Shown here: piece by piece, positions 27,026 through 35,422 of the stretch
How the letters are laid out: the number at the start of each line of letters is the position of its first letter
Numbering within the stretch: the first letter of the stretch is position 1
Origin: Clostridiaceae bacterium
Lineage (GTDB): Bacteria; Bacillota; Clostridia; Lachnospirales; Lachnospiraceae
DNA: 64,000 bases
Direction: 5' to 3'
Assembly (NCBI GenBank): GCA_902363735.1
Contig: CABJBA010000004.1
Location: forward strand, 420,255-484,254
The notes under the pieces: model-generated
What the model saw: the letters and a program-made list of their open reading frames with translations, nothing else
The model's database searches: none
What the model was told of the DNA's origin: nothing
Made by a program: the position numbers and the translations under genes

Positions 27026-27994
27026 CTAAACAATTCGATTGAGGGGAACGCCTTCCAGAAATGACCGGATATTTTTAATGGTCTCATCAATTGCTCTCTG
27101 CCTGGACTCTTTTGCTCCCCAGGCAATATGGGGGGTCAGTATCAGCTTTCTGTATGTATCCTGATCCAGTTTCTCACTCAGATAAGGGCTGTCGGGAGAA
27201 ATAGGTTCCATTTCATAAACATCAATACAGGCCCCTGCAATTACTCCTTCAGATAAGGCTGTAACCAAATCGGTTTCCCGGATAATACCTCCCCGTCCTA
27301 CATTAATAATGCAGGCAGTTGATTTCATCTGTCTCAGTTCCGTTATTGTAATCAGATTTTTTACCTTTTCATTCATGGGTGCATGAATGGAAATAACGTC
27401 TGATTGTTCCAAAAGCTCTTTAAGTCCTGTTCTTATATAAGCTTCCTCTCTGTCAATACCGGATGCGGAGAAATAAATAACTCTGCATCCAAAGGCGGAA
27501 GCAACTGCTGCCACCTGACGTCCGATATTCCCAAGTCCGATAATTCCCCATGTCTTTCCCCGAAGTTCAAAAAAACGGGTATCAACCATATTGTATAAAT
27601 CTTTTCCTACAAAACTTCTCTCTCTTGTGATCGTTTCATACTCGCTGATTCGTTCCATAAAACGGAACAAGAGTGCAAATGTATGTTGTACCACGCTGTC
27701 TGTAGAATAGGCAGGTATATTGCAGAGGCCAATTCCCCGCTCTTTAAGAAATTCAAGATCTACGTTGTTGTATCCGGTTCCGGTCACACAGACCAGTTTC
27801 AGATTTTTTGCCCCTTCCAGCTGCTGCCGGTTAAAGGAGATCTTATTTCCAATAAGGATATTCATGTCTTTCACACGCTCCCTCATGTTACCGGCTTCCG
27901 TATTCTGGTAAAATTTCACATCTCCCAGCTTACTTAATTCTGTATAATCCAGGTCATTTCCAATGGTGATCTGATCTAAAAGCCCGATCTGCAT
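27026..27994 (-). CDS. D-2-hydroxyacid dehydrogenase, first gene of the pyroglutamate-type operon
   Basis: 322 residues. NAD fold GLGNIG at about residue 151, substrate Arg in NVGRGGII, Glu in CIDVYEMEP and the catalytic His in TPHIAWG. It resembles glycerate/hydroxypyruvate-type members. GGAAGGAGAA precedes the ATG. The leader upstream holds a terminator hairpin. Seventy-five bases separate it from the binding-protein gene, and no terminator is seen between them. Confidence 0.86.
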   Translation of the reverse strand: MQIGLLDQITIGNDLDYTELSKLGDVKFYQNTEAGNMRERVKDMNILIGNKISFNRQQLEGAKNLKLVCVTGTGYNNVDLEFLKERGIGLCNIPAYSTDSVVQHTFALLFRFMERISEYETITRERSFVGKDLYNMVDTRFFELRGKTWGIIGLGNIGRQVAAVASAFGCRVIYFSASGIDREEAYIRTGLKELLEQSDVISIHAPMNEKVKNLITITELRQMKSTACIINVGRGGIIRETDLVTALSEGVIAGACIDVYEMEPISPDSPYLSEKLDQDTYRKLILTPHIAWGAKESRQRAIDETIKNIRSFLEGVPLNRIV

Positions 27995-28013
27995 AACATT
28001 CTCCTTCCTAAAT

Positions 28014-28055
28014 AAATTAAAAAACGCAGGCGTATCACTTGGGATACGCCTGCGT
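28014..28055 (-). promoter_or_regulatory. Terminator hairpin in the leader of the 14-gene operon
   Basis: ACGCAGGCGTATC (28055-28043) and its exact complement (28036-28024) form a 13-bp stem with a 6-base loop, followed by TTTTTT on the minus strand. It lies between the promoter at 28114-28142 and the ATG at 27994. A smaller CCCGGT/ACCGGG hairpin precedes it. No competing antiterminator arm is evident. Attenuation by an unidentified factor or simple dampening is inferred. Confidence 0.65.
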
Positions 28056-28113
28056 ACACTTTATAAATCAATATGTTTTGCCCGGTCGGGTGAACCGGGA
28101 ATGATTGTGCTTG

Positions 28114-28142
28114 ATTTTAACAAAAGGAATGACTATAATCAA
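28114..28142 (-). promoter_or_regulatory. Promoter of the pyroglutamate-type operon
   Basis: TTGATT (28142-28137), 17-base spacer, TAAAAT (28119-28114) with an extended TGT. The AT-rich block at 28140-28190 between this promoter and the divergent lysR gene (TATATATAAT and related words) is the likely LysR-binding area. Confidence 0.62.
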
Positions 28143-28232
28143 ATATATATTTTTGTATAATACTTATATATAATTTATTATAATGCCAACCCCCCTTCTT
28201 ATGGATCAGCTTATGCAAAGAGGAGAACGCCT

Positions 28233-29177
28233 ATGCTCAAAGAAATGCATTATGCCTACGAAGTATATAAAGAAAAGAGTTTCTCAAAAGCCGCAAAAAA
28301 CCTTTATATCTCTCAGCCGGCGCTCAGTACTATAATCAAACGTCTGGAGGCAGAGATTCACCAGCCTCTCTTTGACCGCAGTACCAACCCCATTCAGCTG
28401 ACTTCTGCCGGAGCATATTACATTCAAAACATTGAACAAATCATGACAATTGAACATAATCTGCAGGCATATTTTAATGATCTGTCCGATTTAAGGCGAG
28501 GTTCACTTCGTATAGGAGGTGCAACATTTTTCTGTACTTATATCATTCCTCCTCTTATCTCCCTCTTTTCTGAACAATATCCGGGAATCACAATAGAACT
28601 GATCGAAGCCTCCACCAATGAAATTTTAAACATGCTTCAGCAAGGGCTGATCGATGTTGCTTTTGATAGTACTCCTCTGGATAACACACTTTTTGATGTA
28701 ACCCGTATTTATGAAGAAGAAATATTGCTGGCTGTACCCGCCTCCTGGCCCGTCAATGAGCAGCTTGAATCCTGCCGCCTTACATTTTCCCAGGCAAGGA
28801 AAAAAAAACACCGTACAAACTCTGCCGGTGTTCCCCTTCATCTGTTTGCCAACCTTCCATTTCTTTTTCTGCACGAAGGAAATGATTTATATACACGAAG
28901 TATTGCCATGTGCAAAGCCGCTGGCTTCTTTCCTCAAATTCAAATGTACCTGGACCAGATGATGACTTTATATCATATGAGTAAATCTCAGATGGGCGCC
29001 ACATTCCTGAGAAATTCCATTCTGAATTATGAAGTACCCACAGATAAGCTTTACTTTTATACACTGGACTCTTCATTAAACATTCGCCATGTCAGTATCA
29101 GCTGCAAAAAAAATCGCTATGTCTCCCATGCAATGACAACTTTTATTGATTTTTGTAAATTACAATATAAAATCTGA
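28233..29177 (+). CDS. LysR family transcriptional regulator
   Basis: 314 residues. The winged-helix HTH is at residues 3-60 (KSFSKAAKNLYISQPALSTI), followed by a periplasmic-binding-type effector domain from about 90. It is divergent from the 14-gene operon and upstream of the DUF1445 gene, so it probably controls both, responding to a pathway intermediate. An insert with KKKHRTNS near residue 190 is unusual but in frame. AGAGGAGAA precedes the ATG. Confidence 0.9.
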   Translation: MLKEMHYAYEVYKEKSFSKAAKNLYISQPALSTIIKRLEAEIHQPLFDRSTNPIQLTSAGAYYIQNIEQIMTIEHNLQAYFNDLSDLRRGSLRIGGATFFCTYIIPPLISLFSEQYPGITIELIEASTNEILNMLQQGLIDVAFDSTPLDNTLFDVTRIYEEEILLAVPASWPVNEQLESCRLTFSQARKKKHRTNSAGVPLHLFANLPFLFLHEGNDLYTRSIAMCKAAGFFPQIQMYLDQMMTLYHMSKSQMGATFLRNSILNYEVPTDKLYFYTLDSSLNIRHVSISCKKNRYVSHAMTTFIDFCKLQYKI

Positions 29178-29225
29178 GCATTAACAGGTTTTAAGTAAAT
29201 AATCTCAAGTCTTTAAGAAATACAA

Positions 29226-29254
29226 TTGACAACTTGGTTTTTTTTATATATTAT
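29226..29254 (+). promoter_or_regulatory. Promoter of DUF1445 gene
   Basis: TTGACA (29226-29231), 17-base spacer rich in T, TATTAT (29249-29254). It lies 42 bases before the gene start and after the lysR stop, giving the gene its own transcription. Confidence 0.7.
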
Positions 29255-29295
29255 AACCAACAAAACTTATACGACTGGCAAAGGAGAGAATATAT

Positions 29296-30099
29296 ATGGC
29301 GAATCTATTAAAACAAGATCTGGCATCCATGTCACCAAAAGAAGTCCGGGCTCTGATTGGCGAAGGAAAGATCACAACCTCTACTGCAGGCATGTGCAAC
29401 GGCTATGCACAGGCAAATCTGGTCATACTGCCCAAAAAACTGGCTTATGATTTTCTTTTGTATGCACAGCGGAATCCTAAACCATGCCCCATTCTGGAAG
29501 TTTCTGATGCAGGCAGCCGCAATCTTCCCATTATTGCAGACGGATGTGATATTGCCAATGATTTTCCAAAATACTGGGTCTATGAACACGGAGAAAAAGT
29601 TGGAGAATTTACCAGTGTGGAGCAATTTTGGCGGGATGATCTGGTCAGCTTTTTAATCGGATGCAGCTACTCTTTTGAAGCCGATCTTATGGAAGCCGGT
29701 ATAGAAATGCGCCACCAGACAGAAGATCATGCGGTTCCTATGTACATCAGCAATATTGCCTGCAGACCAGCCGGTATCTTCCACGGTAATACTGTAGTCA
29801 GTATGCGCCCCATGTCACCTAAGGATGCAGTCCGTGCTTCCATTATTACCTCTGCCATGCCCAATGTCCATGGCTCACCCATCCATATCGGTGATCCTTC
29901 CCAGATTGGAATTAAAGATGTCCAAAAACCTGATTTTGGTATTGCCGACACAATCAAAGAGGGAGAAGTACCCGTATTCTGGTGCTGCGGCGTCACTCCC
30001 CAGGATGCCGTTATGCAGGCAAAACCGGACTTCTGCATCACACATGCACCTGGCCATATGCTGGTTACTGATATGAAAAATTCCATGCTGAAAAATTAG
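29296..30099 (+). CDS. ycsI: Putative hydro-lyase / D-glutamate cyclase-like protein (YcsI/DUF1445)
   Basis: 267 residues, family length. Conserved segments include CNGYAQANLVILP near residue 38, FLIGCSYSFEADL, and the C-terminal WCCGVTPQDAV with FCITHAPGHMLVTD. The mammalian homologue domain converts D-glutamate to 5-oxo-D-proline; bacterial YcsI usually sits with pxpABC and KipI-type genes. Here the pxp genes are on the opposite strand in the adjacent operon. A role feeding or using 5-oxoproline is likely; the stereochemistry would still need an epimerase or a D-specific oxoprolinase. AAAGGAGAG precedes the start. Confidence 0.85.
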   Translation: MANLLKQDLASMSPKEVRALIGEGKITTSTAGMCNGYAQANLVILPKKLAYDFLLYAQRNPKPCPILEVSDAGSRNLPIIADGCDIANDFPKYWVYEHGEKVGEFTSVEQFWRDDLVSFLIGCSYSFEADLMEAGIEMRHQTEDHAVPMYISNIACRPAGIFHGNTVVSMRPMSPKDAVRASIITSAMPNVHGSPIHIGDPSQIGIKDVQKPDFGIADTIKEGEVPVFWCCGVTPQDAVMQAKPDFCITHAPGHMLVTDMKNSMLKN

Positions 30100-30119
30100 G
30101 CATAATTTCCTGTCAGATG

Positions 30120-30190
30120 AAAAAAAGGCAAACGATACCCTGATAGTTAAGCACATCATCTTTTTCGGTGCCTAACTATCAGGGTACCGT
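30120..30190. terminator. Long terminator hairpin between converging DUF1445 and glgX-like genes
   Basis: TACCCTGATAGTTAAGCAC (30136-30154) pairs with 30168-30186 with one G-U, a 19-bp stem. On the minus strand it is followed by a run of seven T (30126-30120), ending the GH13-like gene. Its use in the plus direction is less certain. Confidence 0.8.
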
Positions 30191-32026
30191 TTACCCCATA
30201 AATACAACAATTGTCCTTGATGATACCATAAACCGCCTTACCTCAACAGCCGGCCCCGTAATTTCTTCATACATGCCGTTGACCTCATTCCTACCCGTAT
30301 GAAAAACCACATGCCACCGCTCTCCCTGGGGAACCGTGGGAAGGTCAAATTCATGAGGTTCCCAATGCATGTTATAAACCACATAAAAGTGGTTGTCCCT
30401 CTCCCCGTCAGCCTTTTTTCCGTAGCTTCCGCAATAGAAAACCCCTAGCTGTCTTCGGAAATTCTCAAATTCCGGACGCCATGCCTGTACACCGTGATAA
30501 GACATATCAGGAAGCCCGCAAGATAGATAATCCATTATTTGGGGTTCCTTAGGCATGTGAAACACCGGATGTGCCTTTCGGAAAGCAATCACTGCCTTTA
30601 CAAAGTCTAAGATATCCTTATTACTCTTCTTTAAATTCCAGTTAATCCAGGATACCTCATTGTCCTGACAGTATGCATTGTTATTTCCTCCCTGGGAATT
30701 GCCAAACTCATCTCCTGCCATCATAAGGGGTGTTCCCTGACTTAAATACAGGAGCAAAAATGCATTGCGAAGCTGCTTTTTCCGAAGTTCCAGTACCTTT
30801 TTCCGCCTGGTTGGACCTTCTACCCCGCAATTCCAGGAATAATTCAAGTCACTTCCGTCTCTGTTGTTCTCACCATTGGACTCATTGTGCTTTATATCAT
30901 GGGAAACCATGTCCATCATGGTAAATCCATTGGTATTAGCCATATAATTTATAACGCCGAAATCAGCAGGATTTCTCCGGATCCGATAGGCCAAAGCCTT
31001 CATCTGGTCCTCATCTCCCTTAAGAACCCGCCTCATATCAACCATGAATCCGTGATTATATTCCCCTAAGTGCTTCACTTTTCCACCGGAAATCTCCCCC
31101 CAATTATCCGCCAGAAGCTTGATTCTGCTTAAATAAGGGTCTCTGCCCAGCAGTTCCAGGGGATATGCCCCTGTAAGCCGCAGTCCATCTACGTGGAATT
31201 CCTCAGCCCAGAACCGGACCGCATCAAGAACAAAGGCAGGAGATTCATTTCCTGTGAAATAAAGCTCTGGAATCACTTCAATCCCTTCTTTGTGAAGAGC
31301 TTTTACAAGACTTTTGAACTCCAGATCAGAGGTTTTTTCCTTACCAGAACCATAGGAGGCCTTAGTTGCAAAATAAAATCCTGGTCCATATCCCCAATAA
31401 TTTATTTTCCCAGCAGACTTATCCACATGATAAGGAGTCCCAAGTGTGGGCATCTGCATAACAACCTCAGAAAATTCATTAACCGGCATTAGCTCCACCG
31501 CTGTAATTCCCAATTCTTTTAGGTAGGGAATCTTTTCCTCTATGCCTTGAAATGTCCCTTTATTCCTTACCCCGGAAGAAGAATGCTTTGTAAATCCTCT
31601 TACATGAAGACGGTAAATCACGCTGTCTTCATAAGGAATCTGAGGAAGCTTATCATCCCCCCAGTCAAATTCCAAAAATTCCACCGGAGTCTTTAATATC
31701 CTGGAAACATGCTCCAGATCTCCCCAGACCTCCCGCCCGGTAAACCTTTTACCATAAGGGTCTGAAAACGGTGTTCCATCAATTTCAAAGCAGTATTCCA
31801 AGCCTTCAAAATCTTCTCCCAAAACGGTCATGCTCCACACATCACCTTTTCTGTACTCCTGGGGAAACAAAAGAGTCTGAGCCGGTTTATCCTCTCCCTT
31901 TTTAAATAAAAGGACCCGGCACACTTCTCCCTCTGCGGCCACACAGAAACGAATTCCTCCCTGAATTTCAGAAAGTCCCATAGGATACCCCCGTACCTCA
32001 TGTTTTGCTATCTTGTACTGTTCCAT
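30191..32026 (-). CDS. GlgX/isoamylase-like GH13 protein lacking catalytic residues
   Basis: 611 residues with an N-terminal CBM48-like sandwich (1-110), a GH13 barrel (about 130-480) and a C-terminal beta domain. Overall it matches glycogen-debranching enzymes (YWGYGPGFYF, KHNESNGENNRDG, GTPLMMAGDEFG). The catalytic sites are altered. The nucleophile position in VDGLRLT is Thr285 rather than Asp, the acid/base motif reads ADNWG (Asp307 for Glu) instead of AEPW, and the HD of the third site is Thr365-Asn366. Region I reads PELYFTG for DVVYNH. It is probably a glycan-binding pseudoenzyme. GGAGGAG precedes the ATG. Confidence 0.82.
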   Translation of the reverse strand: MEQYKIAKHEVRGYPMGLSEIQGGIRFCVAAEGEVCRVLLFKKGEDKPAQTLLFPQEYRKGDVWSMTVLGEDFEGLEYCFEIDGTPFSDPYGKRFTGREVWGDLEHVSRILKTPVEFLEFDWGDDKLPQIPYEDSVIYRLHVRGFTKHSSSGVRNKGTFQGIEEKIPYLKELGITAVELMPVNEFSEVVMQMPTLGTPYHVDKSAGKINYWGYGPGFYFATKASYGSGKEKTSDLEFKSLVKALHKEGIEVIPELYFTGNESPAFVLDAVRFWAEEFHVDGLRLTGAYPLELLGRDPYLSRIKLLADNWGEISGGKVKHLGEYNHGFMVDMRRVLKGDEDQMKALAYRIRRNPADFGVINYMANTNGFTMMDMVSHDIKHNESNGENNRDGSDLNYSWNCGVEGPTRRKKVLELRKKQLRNAFLLLYLSQGTPLMMAGDEFGNSQGGNNNAYCQDNEVSWINWNLKKSNKDILDFVKAVIAFRKAHPVFHMPKEPQIMDYLSCGLPDMSYHGVQAWRPEFENFRRQLGVFYCGSYGKKADGERDNHFYVVYNMHWEPHEFDLPTVPQGERWHVVFHTGRNEVNGMYEEITGPAVEVRRFMVSSRTIVVFMG

Positions 32027-32078
32027 ATTTCCTATCTCCTCCGTTTTGGTCCAATCCAGAGAATGTCTTTTTCATCAG

Positions 32079-33935
32079 TTACTGGTTTTCAATCTGTTCC
32101 GCCAGATCATTTAAATACATCCAGCGCTCCATCTTCTCCTCCAGAATCCGCTCCTGCTCCGTCTTTTCTTCCATCAGGGCATTCAGCTTACTGTAATCAG
32201 AGGCAGCTTCTGCCATCTGTCCATCCAGCGTCTGAATTCTTCCCTCCAGAGCAGCCAGGTCTTCCTCAATCGTGTCCCATTCCTTCTGTTCTTTATAGGA
32301 AAATTTAAGCTTCCGCTCTCCTCTGGGCTTTTCCCGGTTCTTTTTTACCTCTGTTTCAGCATTTTTCTCCTCTTCCTCCTGGCCTGGAAGTCCATCCGGA
32401 TATTTAGTCTGAAAGGCTGCCTGATAGTCTGTATATCCGCCTTCATACTGAGTCACTTCTCCCTGCCCCTCAAAGGCAAATATCCGCCTGACCACCCGGT
32501 CTAAGAAATAACGGTCATGGGAAACAGTAACCACAATTCCCGGAAAGCTGTCCAGATAATCTTCTAAAATAGCCAGGGTCTGGATATCAAGGTCATTGGT
32601 AGGCTCGTCCAGCAACAGCACATTAGGGGCCTCCATTAAAATCCGAAGAAGGTAAAGCCTTCTCTTTTCCCCTCCCGACAGTTTTTCTACCAAAGTATAC
32701 TGAACCTCCGGGGAAAATAAAAACCGTTCCAGCATCTGGGAGGCGCTGATGCTTCCGTCCTTTGTCTTTACATATTCAGCCGCATTTTTAATATAGTCAA
32801 TGACTCTCAGGCTGCCATCCATATCTTCGCTCTCCTGAGAAAAATATCCCATTTTTACCGTCTGCCCCACAGTGACAGTTCCGGAATCCGGCTCCAGCCA
32901 TCCTGCAGTAATTTTCATTAAGGTGGACTTTCCCGTTCCATTTGGCCCTATGATGCCAATTCGGTCATTTTTGAGGAATATATAGGTAAAATCTTTCATC
33001 AACAACTTTTCCCCATAAGCCTTTGAGATCCCCTCCAGCTCTACAGTAGTCCGACCCAGACGGCTTGCAATGGAATCCAGCTCAATGGTTTGGTCAAACT
33101 CCTGCCCCTTCTGATCCCGGAGAGCTTCGTACCTTTGGATGTGAGCTTTCTGCTTGGTGGATCTGGCTCTGGCTCCCCTCTGCATCCATTCCAGCTCTAC
33201 CCTGAGAATAGACTGGCGCTTCCGCTCCGCCGCAGCCGCCATATCCAGACGTTCTGCCTTCAGCTTTAAATATCCCTCGTAGCATCCCAGGGTGCCCTCT
33301 CTGTCAGCTTCTCCTCCATTTGCCTTGTTGGCCTGATAGCTGTAAAGCTTCCCCTTATCCAGCTCCACAATCCTGTTGGTAACACTGTTAAGAAAATACC
33401 GGTCATGGGTTACCATTAAAAGAGCACCCTTAAAACGGCGCAGATAATCCTCCAGCCAGTCCGCCATGGTACTGTCCAAATGGTTGGTAGGCTCGTCAAG
33501 AATTAATATATCCGCAGTAGACAGCAGAACACTGACTAACGCCACCCTCTTTTTCTGGCCGCCGGAAAGGGTTTCCACTTTGGAATCAAAGTCTGTAAAC
33601 CCCAGTCTGGTCAGCATGGACTTGGCCTGGCTTTCCATGTCCCAAACATGGCCGTGGCCTTCATTTTCCCGGACAATGCTCTGAAGTATGGTATCTCCCG
33701 CCTGAAATTCCGGGTTCTGAGTAAGGAAACGGATATCCAGATTCCTGCCCTTTACTACTTTTCCCTCATCAGGCACTTCCAGTCCCGCCACAATCCGCAG
33801 AAGAGTGGATTTCCCCGTTCCGTTAATGCCGATTAAGCCGATTTTTTCTCCCTCGTTGATGCTGAAGCTTGTATCGTCAAACAGCAGCCGCTCTGTATAT
33901 GATTTTGTCAAATGGTCAATGGTCAGTAAATTCAT
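32079..33935 (-). CDS. ABC-F family ATPase, Uup/YdiF-like, with C-terminal coiled coil
   Basis: 618 residues: two ABC domains (Walker A GINGTGKST near residue 36 and GPNGTGKST near 332), both with LSGGQKKR or LSGGEKRR signatures and DEPTNHLD / DEPTNDLD Walker B. A charged linker lies between them, and a C-terminal coiled coil follows residue 540. No membrane segments. ABC-F proteins act on the ribosome or in DNA/translation control. The tail and spacing fit the Uup/YdiF group rather than antibiotic resistance ABC-Fs, though this is not certain. Confidence 0.9.
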   Translation of the reverse strand: MNLLTIDHLTKSYTERLLFDDTSFSINEGEKIGLIGINGTGKSTLLRIVAGLEVPDEGKVVKGRNLDIRFLTQNPEFQAGDTILQSIVRENEGHGHVWDMESQAKSMLTRLGFTDFDSKVETLSGGQKKRVALVSVLLSTADILILDEPTNHLDSTMADWLEDYLRRFKGALLMVTHDRYFLNSVTNRIVELDKGKLYSYQANKANGGEADREGTLGCYEGYLKLKAERLDMAAAAERKRQSILRVELEWMQRGARARSTKQKAHIQRYEALRDQKGQEFDQTIELDSIASRLGRTTVELEGISKAYGEKLLMKDFTYIFLKNDRIGIIGPNGTGKSTLMKITAGWLEPDSGTVTVGQTVKMGYFSQESEDMDGSLRVIDYIKNAAEYVKTKDGSISASQMLERFLFSPEVQYTLVEKLSGGEKRRLYLLRILMEAPNVLLLDEPTNDLDIQTLAILEDYLDSFPGIVVTVSHDRYFLDRVVRRIFAFEGQGEVTQYEGGYTDYQAAFQTKYPDGLPGQEEEEKNAETEVKKNREKPRGERKLKFSYKEQKEWDTIEEDLAALEGRIQTLDGQMAEAASDYSKLNALMEEKTEQERILEEKMERWMYLNDLAEQIENQ

Positions 33936-33978
33936 TGCTAATTATTCTCTCCTGTCTCTTTCTGCCGGATCACCAGTT

Positions 33979-34734
33979 CTACCGGATTACCAGCTCCACC
34001 GGGCAATGGTCTGAGCCCAGCACATCTGTATGAATGGACGCGCTTTCCAGCCTGTCCTTTAAGCTTTCTGAAACGCAGAAATAGTCAATACGCCACCCTG
34101 CATTTTTCTGTCTGGCACTGAACCGGTAAGACCACCAGGAATAAGTCCCTTCCTGATCCGGATAGAAGTGGCGGAAAGTGTCAATAAATCCATGTTCCAG
34201 AAGATTTGTAAACTTTTGCCTCTCCTCATCGGTAAAGCCTGCATTTTTCCGGTTAGTCTTTGGGTTTTTCAAATCAATTTCCTTGTGGGCAACGTTTAAA
34301 TCGCCGCAGATAATCACCGGCTTTTTCTCCTCCAGCCCCTTTAAATAAGCAAGAAATGCCTCTTCCCATGTCATCCTGTAAGGAAGGCGGGCAAGCTCAT
34401 TCTGGGAATTAGGAGTATAGCAGGTAATCACATAATACTCGGGAAACTCTGCTGTAATAACTCTCCCCTCTTTATCATGCTCCTCCACGCCAAATCCATT
34501 AGTCACCGATATCGGTTTTTCCTTAGTGAATATGGCTGTTCCCGAATAGCCTTTTTTCAGAGCATAGTTCCAATACTGGTGATAGTCCGGCAGGTCAAGG
34601 CTGATCTGTCCTTCCTGCAGCTTGCTTTCCTGAATACAGAAAACATCTGCATCCATTTCTTTAAAGTAATCCAAAAAGCCTTTCTCCACGCATGCCCGAA
34701 GGCCATTCACATTCCAGGAAATCATTTTTTTCAT
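33979..34734 (-). CDS. exoA: Exodeoxyribonuclease III
   Basis: 251 residues of the exonuclease-endonuclease-phosphatase fold: SWNVNGLRA at the N terminus, Glu in [18 protein letters not shown], and the catalytic Asp-His in GSDHCPVEL. It cuts at abasic sites and trims DNA 3' ends in base-excision repair. The ATG at 34734 is used because GAGG lies 8 bases upstream; the in-frame GTG at 34743 overlaps that site. Confidence 0.94.
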   Translation of the reverse strand: MKKMISWNVNGLRACVEKGFLDYFKEMDADVFCIQESKLQEGQISLDLPDYHQYWNYALKKGYSGTAIFTKEKPISVTNGFGVEEHDKEGRVITAEFPEYYVITCYTPNSQNELARLPYRMTWEEAFLAYLKGLEEKKPVIICGDLNVAHKEIDLKNPKTNRKNAGFTDEERQKFTNLLEHGFIDTFRHFYPDQEGTYSWWSYRFSARQKNAGWRIDYFCVSESLKDRLESASIHTDVLGSDHCPVELVIR

Positions 34735-34820
34735 TGTCGTCACCTCAAAATTAATGATAGAAATAGTATACCATTTTCCTGTAGATTAGAAAAGGAAAGA
34801 ATTTTCTTGCTATCTTGCTA

Positions 34821-34849
34821 TTGACATTTTTTCTAAATAATGATATTTT
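34821..34849 (+). promoter_or_regulatory. Promoter of purine deaminase-permease operon
   Basis: TTGACA (34821-34826), 17-base spacer, TATTTT (34844-34849) with an extended TGA. The predicted transcription start falls just before the 21-nt palindrome, so a bound repressor would block initiation or early elongation. Confidence 0.72.
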
Positions 34850-34860
34850 TTATTTATAAA

Positions 34861-34881
34861 GTAATAGGTATTACCTATTAC
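34861..34881. promoter_or_regulatory. 21-nt palindromic operator
   Basis: GTAATAGGTA and TACCTATTAC flank one central T, a perfect dyad. It sits between the promoter and the ribosome site of the deaminase gene. A GntR/HutC-type regulator is the third gene of the locus and is the obvious ligand. An ACCTAT half-site recurs in the regulator's own promoter (36771-36776). Confidence 0.72.
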
Positions 34882-34907
34882 CAAATTAAAAGATGGAGGA
34901 AATAAAT

Positions 34908-35390
34908 ATGGCGTACAAAAATCACATTGATTACTTAAAAAGGGCTGTTGACATTTCAAAAGAAGCCAGAGCAAAAGGAAATACCCCATTCGGAGCACTT
35001 TTAGTGGATAAGGCTGGAAACATCATCATGGAACAGGGCAATATCGAAATTACAGATAAGATCTGTACCGGTCATGCAGAAGCCACACTGGCCGCCCGGG
35101 CATCTCACCAATACTCCAAGGACTTCTTATGGGACTGCACCCTTTACACAACAGCTGAGCCATGTGCCATGTGTGCAGGAGCTGTATACTGGGCCAACAT
35201 CGGCTGCTTAGTCTACGGAATGACAGAGCGCAGATTACTGCAGCTTACAGGAAGCAATGAGCAGAATCCTACCTTTGACCTCCCATGCAGGGATGTGTTT
35301 TCAAAGGGACAGAAGGAAATCACTGTTCTTGGTCCTTTCCCTGAGATTGAAGAAGAAGCCGCCAAAGTACACGAAGGTTATTGGGACTAA
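34908..35390 (+). CDS. Nucleoside/nucleobase deaminase (guanine deaminase-like)
   Basis: 160 residues of the cytidine-deaminase fold. The zinc site is HAEATLAAR (His/Glu) with PCAMCAGAVYW. The C terminus has the TFDLPCRDVF segment, more like guanine deaminase (GuaD) than tRNA deaminase TadA. GGAGGA lies 7 bases before the ATG at 34908. It is followed 32 bases later by an NCS2 permease, fitting purine-base salvage or breakdown (guanine to xanthine). Confidence 0.83.
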   Translation: MAYKNHIDYLKRAVDISKEARAKGNTPFGALLVDKAGNIIMEQGNIEITDKICTGHAEATLAARASHQYSKDFLWDCTLYTTAEPCAMCAGAVYWANIGCLVYGMTERRLLQLTGSNEQNPTFDLPCRDVFSKGQKEITVLGPFPEIEEEAAKVHEGYWD

Positions 35391-35422
35391 ACAGATTGAC
35401 ATTCAAATGGAGGAGGATAAAA

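Noticed and set aside
34861-34881. Purine riboswitch before the deaminase gene
   Set aside because: The leader between promoter and ATG is under 60 bases and holds only the DNA palindrome; no purine aptamer core is present.
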